A stretch of DNA of 64,000 nucleotides. It comes from Aplectana chamaeleonis (Eukaryota > Nematoda > Chromadorea > Rhabditida > Cosmocercidae). The translations under genes and the position numbers were made by a program. This document shows, piece after piece, positions 34,303 through 45,297 of the stretch. The notes below the pieces were generated by a model. It was not told the DNA's origin. It was given only the letters and a program-made list of their open reading frames with translations, and made no database searches. Location: positions 1 to 64,000 of the forward strand of contig JAPDOI010001548.1 of NCBI GenBank assembly GCA_029168955.1. The letters run 5' to 3'. Position 1 is the stretch's first letter, and each line of letters starts with the position of its first letter.

Positions 34303-34547
34303 CAGGCCATAAAACGGCCAATGTCTCACCGTCGACTGCGTACCACGTGCTGCGCGACCGCACGTGCGTCGGAAGCAGACGAGTTTTGGCCGCCGCGCGA
34401 TGAGTTTCGCACGCGCGGCGGCGCCTGAAACGTCGCGCGGCGGCTAAAACTCGTCGCGCGGCAGGCAAAACCCGTCTGCGACGCGCGTGCGGTCGCGCAG
34501 CGCGTGGTACGCAGTCGACGGTGAGACATTGGCCGTTTTATGGCCTG
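34303..34547. mobile_element. GC-rich near-perfect palindromic MITE, copy 2
   Basis: Same ends as 11117-11365 (CAGGCCATAAAACGGCC and complement), TA at 34301-34302 and 34548-34549. It interrupts an open, exon-like stretch on the plus strand. Confidence 0.88.
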
Positions 34548-34692
34548 TACTCTCTATTTTAAGCAAAGTTGTTCTACAATCAGCCGAAAGAAAGAGTCAT
34601 GATGTGCTTACCAGGGCTGTGCGTTTTAACGTTAACGTGTGAGCGCAATAACTGGTCAACGCGGTTCTTTTAAAAAAATGAACGATTAACGC

Positions 34693-35169
34693 TTAAAGCC
34701 ACAGTCCAAGCTCAGAATCGATTTTTCATTTTTCTGCCTGTCTTGGAGAAAATTTCACGCTGAGCACAATGATGTCTTCAAAATCGCTCAGAACTCATTA
34801 CGAACCGAGTTACGGCTTCAGAAAATTTTTGAATTAGAACTGGTAGAAGTTCGCGGACGAGTTGTCTCGACCCTATATTTTCTCGTTTTTTCGCAGCCAT
34901 TATTCTGAAGCAGGTCACAATATAAAGCCAGACACAAAGGAAGAACATAGATTTTGAATAAAACCATATGCACGTCTCTTCCCTAGTGAGGTCGGAAACC
35001 TGCCAGCGGGCGGCGCCCATTTTTTCTTTCAACGGGGCGTGGTCGACTTTTTCCTAGCTTTTTCTTGCTTATTTGAGCGAATTGAGATCCCGCGTTTGGC
35101 AGGGTTGCTATAGACGGCGACCGGATCAAAATATCCAAAATTAACTCTGAGGTTGGACTGTGCCTTTAA
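34693..35169. mobile_element. TTAAAGGCACAGTCC repeat family, longest copy
   Basis: Terminal inverted repeats TTAAAGCCACAGTCCAAGCT and GAGGTTGGACTGTGCCTTTA bound 477 bp with no coding content. It serves as reference for the partial copies at 15313, 17210 and 61575. Confidence 0.78.
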
Positions 35170-35501
35170 CGAAAAAGTCTTAAAATCACGTCAACTCGAG
35201 TTCGTTAATTGCAGTGGAAAGCCCTGCACGTCGCGTCGGCTTGCGGTGCGGTCAATTTTCGCTTGCTGTGAAATGTATCGCTGACCTCAGTGTTTCCCAT
35301 TCCGTTGTTTATCTATGATAGTTATTTCTTTTCAATATCGAAGAATTCGAATTCGTGTTCAAAAAGGAAATATGAGGCCTGATCTACCCCTTTGCGGTTG
35401 AGTAAGTTATCAAATGAGGGTTGGGAGCCTGGATTGAAGGCCATCCACTTTCTAACAAGCGGCGCAGGCTCTTTATCAAGTGCACCACGCGGGGCATACT
35501 A

Positions 35502-35692
35502 TATAGTTAGGTCCTTGGCTTGTTTCCTCGAGGAAAAAACATTTAAATCTAAGCCGCGGCTAGCACTGGCGATTTACATCTCACCGGCGCCTAGCTGGTA
35601 ATTACCAGGCAGCCGCCGGTGAGATTGGAATCGCCCGCGCCAACAGCGGTTTAGATTTAAAAGTTTTTTCTTGAGGGAACAAGCCAGAAGTC
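35502..35692. mobile_element. Palindromic MITE, AGTTAGGTCCGTGGCTTG family, copy 1
   Basis: Left end AGTTAGGTCCTTGGCTTG and right end GGGAACAAGCCAGAAG are diverged inverted arms. The interior carries CTCACCGGCG and GCCGGTGAGATT. The better copy is at 49875-50063. Confidence 0.65.
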
Positions 35693-37306
35693 GATCTCGA
35701 ATTATTCCAAAAATTGAATATTCAAAAAGGGCCAATTTCCGATTCATCCAAAAAGTCGAATATTCGAAAAAAAAATCTGAAAATGTAAAAGTATATTTTC
35801 TACCACGCGTCACGCGCTCTACATAAAGCGCTGCTGATTTTCAAAGACGCGGCGCACGCCCTCATAAAGCGTTAACCGACGTTCTAACGTCGTCATCTGA
35901 AGCATTACATACTTTCCATGACGTCCTGTTAACGTCATCTGAGCGTTCACTCACTTTCCACGACGTCCTTGCGTGTCAGCTAAAGCCCTACCTACTTTCC
36001 ATGACATTATCTGGAGATCCACCCACTCTCGACGACGTCATGATGTGACACATGGAGCCCCACCGCTTACTCGACGTCCTACTGACGTCATTAGAAGGTG
36101 CTTATAATTGTCGAATGCCCCATACATAGCGAGAAAATTCGTTGAAAATATAGTGGTAAGTGAATAAACTCGCAAAAAAGCTGCTAGAATTTAAAGTTTT
36201 TAGGTTGTTTGTTTTAGTTGAGCTTTTTCATTCTTCGATTTGGGGCGGCGGACAGTGCTGACTCGTGAGCGCATCGGTGAAGTGCTATTGGCGGGTGCAC
36301 GTTGCGGGAGCAAGGAGAACACAGGTGGCTCTTCATAAATCATCTGAAGCTTAAGGTGTCTTGTCTTGTCGTTGCTATTCTATGACTTCGAATATTAGCT
36401 ACACTAAAGTCTTGAATCCTGTTTTATCCCAGCTACTGCTATCGTTGAACGACCTACACCATACCACTTTATTGATCACACATTGATTTTGGACCTGACT
36501 TTTCCCCATTCTGGACTTTAATTGTTCTTCCACTGTTCTGCGCCTCTTCTTTTTCATTCATTATTCTTGCTAACAATTTCCGCTTATGGCTCAGCTTTCT
36601 CATTTATTTCTCATCGACGATTCTGTTCCTCACTGAGGAGCCTCGGCAGAATTGTTTGGTAAGGTTCGTCTGCGGGCAGAGGCGAAACGGACTTTATCAA
36701 CTTCTTATTCCTCTACATCTTTCTTCTTTTCTCTTAAGGTGTCTTCAAATTATTGTCCGTCCCTAATCTCATTAGATTTGCAAAGTACCAGGTGGTCTCC
36801 AGAATTCATATGCTCACTGTGTTCAAGCACATATTTTTATATCGCAATGATATTAATTTTGTGATTCATCGCTTTCTTCCTTAAAAACCCTAAAAAGTTG
36901 TTGGTGAAAAAAGGGTGACATTTGACAAAATTGATATCGTCAGATAAGACGCTGCCCGCAATACTCAACTGAGAGGATTGATGACTTAGGGTCGTTGTAT
37001 AACGAAGGAACGGAAGGAAATATCATTTTACGGAAGCCTTTGAAAATTTGAAGTCCGTCTAATGATCCATACCCTTGAGCCGGCCTGACAGTAGAGGGAA
37101 GAGATGGAGGGGCATTTAATGATTCACGGAACTCAAGACTTCCTCTTTATCTTGATGTAAAATACGAAGTAGGCCGTGCTCTCCGAGTAACCATGAGCGC
37201 TTTTAGAACATAGGAAGAGCTGAGTTTTCGAGTGGTATGCCACACTTGATCAAAAAATCGCACCCGGACCAGGTAAAATTCTCCGACCTTCATCTGATGC
37301 AGACCT
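35693..37306. other. No gene firmly identified
   Basis: Tandem-like ACGTC/TGACGT words recur between about 35880 and 36090. An open stretch after GGACAG at about 36257-36325 (LTRERIGEVLLAGARCGSKE) followed by GTGGCT might be an exon. Otherwise nothing recognised. Confidence 0.4.
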
Positions 37307-37586
37307 TACTGTGCTTCTCTGGGCCAAATTCCGCTCCGCAAATGTGTCTCGACACGCTTTGCGGGCGCACGCGCTCGATTCGGTCGAGTTTCCAGCGCCA
37401 AAGCCGACTCGATGGGGCTTTCTTATACAGTTTTCTCCAATTTCTCTTAGTTTCCAGTTTCATAAACCCACCTAGAGTCAACAGATAAGCGGCTTAGCGC
37501 GGGAAACTTTCGACTCAGGAGCGTGCGGCCGCAAAGCGTGTCGAGACGCAATTGCGAACCGGAATTTTGCCTAGAGAAGCACAGTA
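37307..37586. mobile_element. TA-flanked palindromic MITE, 280-bp family, copy 3
   Basis: Ends TACTGTGCTTCTCTGGGCC and complement, TA at both edges, same core orientation as copy 2. Closest to the inferred family consensus. Confidence 0.87.
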
Positions 37587-38781
37587 CCAACCTACTACTT
37601 CAAGGACAGTGAAAAAAAACCAGCACGGCACCGTAGGATTCCGGTTCTCCTTGGCATTTAGAGTTTTCTGCTAACTTCTCATTCTTGCAGTCTGAATCAG
37701 TGGGAGGGTAAGAAGGAAGCTAAAATTTTGGGAATTTCTATGTATACGTGCTTGGGTTTTTTTCTTACCGTTTGCTGGGAAAGGGTTGCGTACAAATTTC
37801 GCAAGGAAATGCGAAGCATTCCTTGTATTGTGCCCAATTCACACTGTTTACTTGACCTGACTGCTTCTACATCGTCCGTGTCGGTTTTTCAGGTAGCCGC
37901 GACGCAGGGTAATGGTTATTGATTGAATTGTATCACGCCACTTGACTGCGCCACGGTTTCATAAGAAAATAGACGGGCCCAAACGCTCGTGAACATGCCT
38001 CTTGTGTCTGTAGAGTCTTGTGTCTTACCTTCGTCGGGCACCACGTACTCCACCGACCTTCACTTCTGGACAGGTAAAAGAGGGAGCCTTTGCCTTTTTG
38101 GGTGCGTTCCAAGAACGTTCCCACGGCGCCTTGGGGGGGGGGGGCAAACAACCTTCTCATGGACAAATTAGCTTTCCATGGATGCGAACTATAACTGGAA
38201 ATTGCTCCCACCCTGCCGTGGTTACGTTTTAATGGAAATATTTTGCCTCGGGTACGTTCTTGGAACGCACCCTTGGAGAAATGGTGGTCTCGATGAAGGA
38301 ATCAAAGTGACCCACATCTATGCAAATCATTTAAAAAATGGGATAGGCGCCATTTTCGGTTTTTCCTCCATAACTCCTTAATCGTTGAAAATCACCTTAG
38401 TGAAGGGGTTCTTTCCAGAATCCCCATAAAATTCTGCTACGAATGGTGTTCTCACGTTTGCAAGATACGTTACCGATCTTCCAACCGATTCCTGTTTATG
38501 AAATGCATTATTTTCGCTCAACACAGGCTTTCGCTCATAGCTTTTTTAGCCTCAAAGATGGACTTCTGTTGAACTTTGTTTGAATCTCCCTAAAAATTCT
38601 GCGTCAAATAGCCTTTTCAAGATGAAAAATATTCTCCCGATCCTTTAGCTATATTTCAATTTGTGAAATACCAAACTTTTGTTCATGACTTTTCAACTTT
38701 AAAATATAGCTTTTAGTGAAGGATTCTGCGTCGAATGGTGCATCGGGTTCCTAATTTTAATTTACCCCGTTAGCCAGCTAG
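37587..38781. other. Unassigned, one possible micro-exon
   Basis: TTCTTGCAG at 37689 followed by 17 bases and GTAAGA could be a micro-exon (LNQWEG) joining in phase to the exon at 38782. Around 38095-38270 the words GGTGCGTTCCAAGAACGT and GGTACGTTCTTGGAACGC form inverted arms of a small repeat with a G10 run inside. Confidence 0.35.
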
Positions 38782-38912
38782 GTCGATGGAACCAAGACCC
38801 ATACTATGTTCCTTTTGTTGCTATGGTGAAATTGAGAGACTCACAGATTTTATGGAGCCTACTGTGGGGCTTTGCTCTCCATCGTCCTGGCTGGCTTATG
38901 AAGCTAGCAAAG
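38782..38912 (+). CDS. Candidate exon, same gene as neighbours
   Basis: Between AG (CCAGCTAG) and GTAGGA the frame reads RWNQDPYYVPFVAMVKLRDS and continues QILWSLLWGFALHRPGWLMK, ending AAG in phase 0. Aromatic, helical composition looks coding, and the other two frames are poorer. No family recognised. Confidence 0.5.
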
Positions 38913-38927
38913 GTAGGAATCTACTAT

Positions 38928-39705
38928 ATCAGGCTGATCGAAAAGTCTTGACAACTTTATTGAGATTTTTCAAATTCATTAGTTCCTTTTCTTGACATTA
39001 CAATTCAATCAACAATATAGTCTCCCTCATTAACTATGACAGTGGTCCACCTGTCAGGTAGGTCATTGATCCCTTTCTCCTAGAAAGGAGGGGACTGGGA
39101 ATCGAAGAAGTCACCAATAGCCTTCACAATGGCATCATAATCAGCGAAAGTATTTTTAGCCAGGAATGCCTTTAGGGGACGAAACAGGTGGAAGTCAGAA
39201 GGGGCAGGGTTAGAGGAGTAAGGCTGGTGGGGTGCCGTTTGCCAGTTCGCTGGGCGAAGGCCAATTCCTCCAACTGACGTAAGTACATGGCAGCGCTGAC
39301 CGTCTTCCCTTGAAGAAGCAACTTGTAGTGGAGCATCCCGCGCTTGTCTGAGAAGCAGCACAGCAGTTTGTCTTCCAAGTCCGTATCTCCGTCCTTAAAG
39401 CGGGAGATGTAACGGGCCACCGTGCGGTAAAAAACGCTGTTCTCGCCCATTGCAGCGTTGCTGTTGGTGACGGCTTCGGACGCCGAGGAGCCGTGGCGCC
39501 ACTCGTAGAAGATAAGTAGTCGACGTTGAGGTTGGGTGAGATCCATTGTAGTTACCGTCCCAAACAAGCTCGCGCCCTTATATAGCCCTACCATGGAAGT
39601 TTCTAGAAGGTTCTCATTGTTGCACCTGTGTACCAGCAACAACCCCACTTTTCACGATTTTTCTTGGGATAAATTTGTTTTGCTGCCAAGACTTTAATAC
39701 TATTC
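38928..39705 (-). mobile_element. Mariner-family remnant, internally deleted
   Basis: The minus strand from about 39545 encodes TQPQRRLLIFYEWRHGSSA and TVARYISRFKDGDTDLEDK, the mariner helix-turn-helix. After a gap come SDKRGMLHYKLLLQGKTVSA and, past a frameshift, HQPYSSNPAPSDFHLFRPL. The segments holding the first Asp (usually DEKW) and second Asp (HDNA) are deleted; only the third acidic residue in APSDFHLF remains. Weak inverted ends (AAAGTCTTGACAAC near 38943 and its partner near 39690) suggest the limits, which are approximate. Confidence 0.8.
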
Positions 39706-39764
39706 GACGCAGGGATTCACGCTGTTACCGAGAATAATCTTCGTCAGACACCTACACTATGGTT

Positions 39765-39915
39765 CATTTCAAGTGAACTCCTGTTTTCGGCTATCACAGC
39801 GCGGAGTGGTGGCTTTTTCGTCGGAACCACCTTATCACTAATTATATTTCGCCGAGGTTCGCCGCTCCGCTGTGATAATCGAAATCCACAGGTCACTAGG
39901 GGTTCGCCAGAGTCT
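39765..39915. repeat. Dispersed palindromic repeat family H, copy 3
   Basis: Contains GGCTATCACAGCGCGGAGTG, TATATTTCGCCGAGG and GTGATAATCGAAATCCACAG; inverted arms around a GC-rich core. The best reference for the family. Confidence 0.6.
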
Positions 39916-39961
39916 ATTTTCAGATACCAGATAGTTGTAAGCAAAAATTGGTATTTCCTTC

Positions 39962-40690
39962 TTCTTTGCAGCCACGTCGAGGGTTCTGTCATAGGTTAGG
40001 AACTGGGCGACCAGTAATGGATTTGTCCATAGGTCCATTGTGGTCAGCGTGGTTGGTCTCTCCGGGCAATTAAACAAATGTGCCGTATCGTGGCCGTGGC
40101 ATCCACAGTCGTCCGATTTGGTGCTGTCAATCTTGCTAACATATGCCATAAGCATAGTAGAGTGACCACAGCGCAGCGATGCCAGGGTGCATCTGGCCCT
40201 CCTTCCGAGTTGAGACTCGGAAGTGCAGACCCGCGGCGGCACCACTCCCAGGATGGGATTTACCGCCGCCTTTTCCAGATGACACCGTACGAACTGTGTG
40301 TTCCTCGCGCAACGGACGGAGTCGATCTTGCTGTGAATCGTGCCATCTTTGCAGATTGACTTTGCTTGGAGCATCGACGATTGGCTTTCTGATGTCTTTC
40401 CCTGACGGGGTTCAGCACTCTCCATGAGGGGTGGTTGTGTTACTTTACGATATTGATTAAAAATTGTTGGGCCTGGAGCTGACAGTCCTCCTTTACTGGC
40501 AATAATCGTGTCTCCGCATGCAAGTGCTTGACTGGGGAACTTCTTGCACATCCGGTAGCAATACGAAGTGCGGCATTCTGTACCCGCTGCATATTGGTCC
40601 AGGAGGCTCCTGATACCAAGTGCTGCCACATCGGTGCAGCGTACCCCAAGCGGGCTGAAGTATGGCCTTGTATGTCCTGATAATAGTTTC
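39962..40690 (-). mobile_element. Family-1 non-LTR copy D, 3' portion (split by a younger insertion)
   Basis: The minus strand carries the C-terminal RT flank (AILQ then GCARSSPVKHLHAETRLLPV), SQLGRRARCTLASLRCGHST, then the finger region and the GAA tail at about 39962-39974. It continues exactly from the RT sequence that stops at 44137, once the plus-strand copy is removed. Confidence 0.88.
40681..40690. repeat. Target-site duplication of the nested copy C (left)
   Basis: TAATAGTTTC, repeated exactly at 44137-44146. It lies inside copy D, in its RT coding region. Confidence 0.88.
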
Positions 40691-43600
40691 GCTGCCGAGA
40701 TGTCGTACGTTCGTGCCGTGGCAGTGTGGAGGAAAGAAGATCGCCTCCGTGCAAACCGACGTCAACCCCTCCGAGAAGAGGGTTTTTGTCATGGGAGAGG
40801 TGCTGGTCGGCCGCAGCTCTCCTGAGGATTTTATTACAAAGGGCCGGCGTCGAGAGGAATCCAGGTCCAGCACGGAAGTATCCATGTGCCACCTGCGGCG
40901 AGGATGTTACCTGGCATAAAACAAGTGTCCAGTGCTTCGGATGCCAAAGGTGGGTGCACTTCTCCTGTTCGGGCCTCAGTTCTGTGAGGCATCATGACTC
41001 ATCCTTTCGTTGTGTTCTATGCTCTGCCCCCAACAACTCTGATTCCTCAATTACCAACCGCCCCCTCTCCATTGTTCACATTAATCTCAACGGCCTTCGC
41101 AACAAGTTATCTGAACTCTCTCTATTCGCACGTTCTCATCACCCGGATGTTATCATGGTTCAAGAAACCAAGCTCTCTCCATCTACCACTTATCCCCAAC
41201 CTAACATTCCGGGCTACACCGCCTATCACATGCCAAGGACAGCTCTTGGGGGCGGAGTGTCTACTTTCGTTCAATCTGCCTTACCTTCTCATATTATCCC
41301 TAATACTCCTAAGGACGGTACTCTCGAGTACATTCCTGTCCACCTCCCCCTCAAAACCCCTTTATCTCTATTTAACATATATATTCCTCCTATATCATCT
41401 TGTCCCCCTCTTATAATCCTATTCCCTCTCCTTAAGCAGTTGTACGACTGCTCACTCTCCCCTTCAGCTGTCTTTGCGGGTGACTTCAATGCTCACACGT
41501 TCTGTTCCGCTCTTGATTCTGACGCCAGAGGGGAAGATGTCGAAGAATGGGCTGAGGAGTGTGACCTGGTTATCCTCAATGATGACCAGCCCACTCGTCT
41601 CCTGCCAACGGCCGACCTTCTAGCCCAGACATCTCTCTTGTGTCATCCAATCTCTCTAATGCTTGCACGTGGTCCACATTCACAACTCTCTCCAGTGATC
41701 ACATTCCCGTCTTTGTCTATATTGATCTCTCTGACTCTCTTGCCCCTTACTCTGGTTTTCGTCATCGTACTTATCTTAATTTAGGCCTAGCAGACTGGAC
41801 CCTGTTCAGAGATGTTGCACTTCGCCATGCGGTCGACTACCCATGGAATGGTGATGTCCATCAGAAAGAACGTCATTTAACAAGTGCCATCCGCAAGGCC
41901 ATGAAAGCAGCAATTCCTTAGGGTCGTGTCAAGACCGTTTTTCCAAATGTCAGCAGGGAAATACTGCAGAAGATAAGAACCAGAGATGAGAAGAGAGCCG
42001 CAGACCATCTAGACCCGGACATAGCTGTGCTGGATAATGAGATCAAGCAGGATCTGGATAAGAACAAGAAGGAATGCTGGGAGAAGTTTACTGAAAAGCT
42101 GAATTTCAAGGCTGACGGAACTACGACGTGGAAAGTGTTGAGGAAAATTTCCGGCAAGTCCGCTCCCTCGATGAGCTCCGCTATTGAGTTCGAGGAGAAC
42201 GTCTTCAAATCAGGGAAAGCGGCTGCTTATGCGCTCGGCAAGAACTTCTTCATCACTCGTGCCAAGCGAGGCGTGCAAAACAGAGTCACGGTTAGAGAAC
42301 TGAGCCGGTTGCCGCTCATGAACGCTTCTGAGGCCTTTACTCTCACGCAAGTAGAGAAGGCTATCAAAGAAATGCGGAATTCGAAGGCTATCGGACCTGA
42401 CGGTATCTCCCCAGCCATCCTGAAGAAGCTTCCCACGGAACTTCTACCGATGCTTGCAGATATCATTAACACTTCTTTCCGGACCTGCACTCTACCCCAA
42501 GCTTGGAAGACAGCGAATGTGATACCGTTGCCAAAGCCAGGCAAGTCCCAAAGCACGGCAAAGGGCTTTCGACCAATAAGCCTGTTATCGCCCGTCGCTA
42601 AATTAGCTGAAAAGTTGATCGTGACGGACCTGGCTGATCAAAATGAGCGACAGCAGCATCAGCATGGGTTCAGGAAACTTCACTCCACTACTACAGCTCT
42701 ATTGGAGATCGTGAGCTTTGCGGTCGATGGGTTCAACATGAGAAAGCCCTGAGAACGGTGGCCGTCGCCTCGACCTGAGCAAAGCGTTTGACTCTGTTAA
42801 CTTGGGACTGCTGTCCGAGAAACTGCTCAAGTCGTCGCTACCATCATGGCAGAAGCGATGGATTGCAGCGTTCACTAAAGGCCGCTGTGCTAAGGTTCTG
42901 TTCCAGAATCATGTATCCGATAGCATTCCAATAGCAGCCGGTGTTCCGTAAGGCGGAGTGTTGTCCCCTGCCCTATTCAGCCTGTATCTTGAGGACATTC
43001 CCGAGCCTCCCAATGATGTAAGGATTGTTATGTATGCCGACGACATCACCATCATGTGCCAGGATCGTGGCCTGCAGATAGCCGCTAACAAGATCAGCGC
43101 CTATCTCGTCGAGTTGAAGCTCTTCCTCGATAAAATGATGCTCACAGTCTCTGCCGCAAAATCCTCTGTTTCAGTGTTCACAACAAACACCAAGGAACAC
43201 AGTGCCCATCCAGATGTCAAATGGGATGGTGACCTGTTGCCAGCAGCAAAATTCCCAAGCTTCTTGGCCTTATTCTTGATCCCTCACTGAAGTTCCACAA
43301 AAACGCGGAACAGAAACAAACAGTCGTCAAGGCTAGGCTTAATATCTTGAGAGCTCTCGGAGGAACATCATGGGGAAGCAGCCGAGAGACTATATTGAGA
43401 ACCTACAGAGCAATACTTCAGCCGGCTCTGGAATATGCGGCACCAGTGTGGCAGCACCTGGTGTCTGACAGCTCCTGGAATAAGCTGCAGCGTGTACAGA
43501 ATGCTGCGCTTAGAATTGCTACCGGTTGTGCAAGGAGCTCCCGGTGGAGCATCTTCACGCGGAGGCCTGCATATTGCCGGTCAAGGAGCATTGTGAACTC

Positions 43601-44136
43601 CAGGCACAGCAGATGGATATTAATGTTCTGAGGCAGCCGAATCATCCGTCAAAGAGAATCATGAAGCCCATAAGAGAGGTCGATTAGGACGCCGTTTGCC
43701 GATGCTCCTCGTAAAGTTGATGTACAGAGATGGGCCGACTCCAACATGGAAAGGCTTCGTCTTCTGCGTGAGGAGCACACCCAGTTTGTTCGAGGATATC
43801 TAGCAAAGGCGGCTGTGAACCCTATCTTGGGAACGGTGCCGCCTCGGGTTTGCGAGTCCGAGTCTCAACTCGGCAGACGAGCCAGATGTGCTCTTGCATC
43901 GCTGCGCTGTGGTCACTCTATTCTGCTCATGTCTTACGTCAACAAGATCGACAGCAGCCGACCAGACGCATGCCCGGACTGTGGTGCTCCCGGACACGAC
44001 ACGGCGCACTTGTTCATGTGCCCGAAGAGACCTACCTCCTTAACAACAATGGACCTTTGGACGAATCCTGTGAAGGCCGCCCAGTTCCTCAACCTATGAC
44101 AAAAACCACTTTGAGGCTGCAGAAGAAGAAGAAGAA
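40691..44136 (+). mobile_element. Non-LTR retrotransposon, family 1, full-length copy C
   Basis: A 3446-bp element with defined ends: 5' GCTGCCGAGATG, 3' GAAGAAGAAGAA, and a 10-bp target duplication. Protein text in order: Leu-rich LLRILLQ then RAGVERNPGP (NPGP at 40858-40869), PHD-like finger (CATCGED, VQCFGCQRWVHFSCSG, FRCVLC), AP endonuclease (IVHINLNGLRNKLSELS, QETKLSP, AGDFNAH, SSDHIPV), RT (EMRNSKAIGPDG, PLPKPGKS, RPISLLSPVAK, QHGFRKLHST, VMYADDITIM) and C-terminal CPDCGAPGHDTAHLFMC. N-terminal finger and endonuclease are in one frame here. Disruptions include a frameshift near 41610, TAG at 41922, a frameshift near 42750, TAA at 42949-42951 and frameshifts after 43250. YADD is intact. 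CR1/Jockey-type by domains. Confidence 0.92.
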
Positions 44137-45297
44137 TAATAGTTTCCTTGCCACTGCCCCATGATGTACCGCCCAGGGCTCTGAGCACATTAAGCTTCGC
44201 TTTGACGACGGCCTGCTTCCGCTCGGTGTTCTTGTGAAACTTGAGCGATGTATCGAGCACCAGACCGAGCAGTTTGGGAAAGCGAGCAGCAGGTAATCGA
44301 TCTCCGTCCCACTCGACATGCGGGTGGGCGCTGTGGTCTGATGGATCCGTTGTGAGCACTGACACCGACGATTTGGATCCAGAGATCTTCAGCATTTTGC
44401 GGTCGAAAAAGCTTTTCAGTGCGACCAGGTACTCATTGATTTTGGAGGCGGCCACATGTATATCCCGATCACGACACATTATTGTCATATCATCGGCATA
44501 GGCGACCAACTTGATATCCTGGGGAGGGGCGGGCATGTCTTTGAGGTACAGACTGAAGAGAGCAGGCGATAAAATGCCGTCCTGCGGGACTCCAGCTGCA
44601 ATAGGAATACTATTGGAGATATGGTTCTGGAACATAACTCTGGCTCGTCTGCCCTTGATGAATGCCGATATCCAGCGTTTCTGCCACGGCGGTATTGATG
44701 ATTCCAGTAAGTTGCTTGACAGAACTCCATGGTTTGTTGTGTTGAATGCCTTGGTGAGATCTAAGGCAACAGCCACAGTTCTCTGTGGCTTCTGGGCAAA
44801 TCCCATCGATGGCAAAACTTGTAATTCCCAGCAGAGCTGTCGTGGTGGAATGCAGCTTTCTGAATCCGTGCTGAAACACCTGGTTCTCATTGTGCTCTGC
44901 AAGATCCTTTACGATCAGTTGTTCGGCTGCCTTTGCGAACGTGGACAGCAAGCTAATGGGTCTGTATCCCTTGACTAAAGCCTGAGGTTTCCCCGGCTTG
45001 GGCAGCGGCACAACGTTAGCTCTCTACTAATTCTGTGGGATGGTGCACGATCTGAACGAGGTCTTTATGAAATCAGTGAGAAGCGGAAGGATTTCATTCG
45101 GTATCTTCTTCAAGACAGCAGAACATATCCCGCCTGGACCAACCGCTTTTGAATTCCGCATATCCTTTATGACCTTCTCAACTTGCGTCGAAGTGAACGC
45201 TTCGGCCGTGCTCATAAGCGGGAGGCGGCACAGATCTCGTACAGACACTCTATTTTGCGGATCACGCTTTGCACTGGTAATGAAAAAACTTCTGGCC
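44137..45297 (-). mobile_element. Family-1 non-LTR copy D, 5'-truncated RT portion
   Basis: Minus-strand RT segment: EVKVIKDMRNSKAVGPGG-like text near 45180, LPKPGKPQ, YRPISLLSTFAK, FQHGFRKLHST, LDLTKAFNTT, AGVPQDGILSP (D replaces G), VAYADDMTIM, ending at LRALGGTSWGSGKETI where copy C is inserted. The 5' end is truncated at about 45297. Together with 39962-40690 it forms one older element. Confidence 0.87.

Noticed and set aside
34199..34529. Open frames across the second GC-rich palindrome
   Set aside because: Same artefact as at 11117-11365.
43934..44902. A 322-codon minus-strand open frame joining RT text to finger-like text
   Set aside because: The downstream part reads the antisense of copy C; the junction is simply the insertion boundary at 44137, not a fusion gene.
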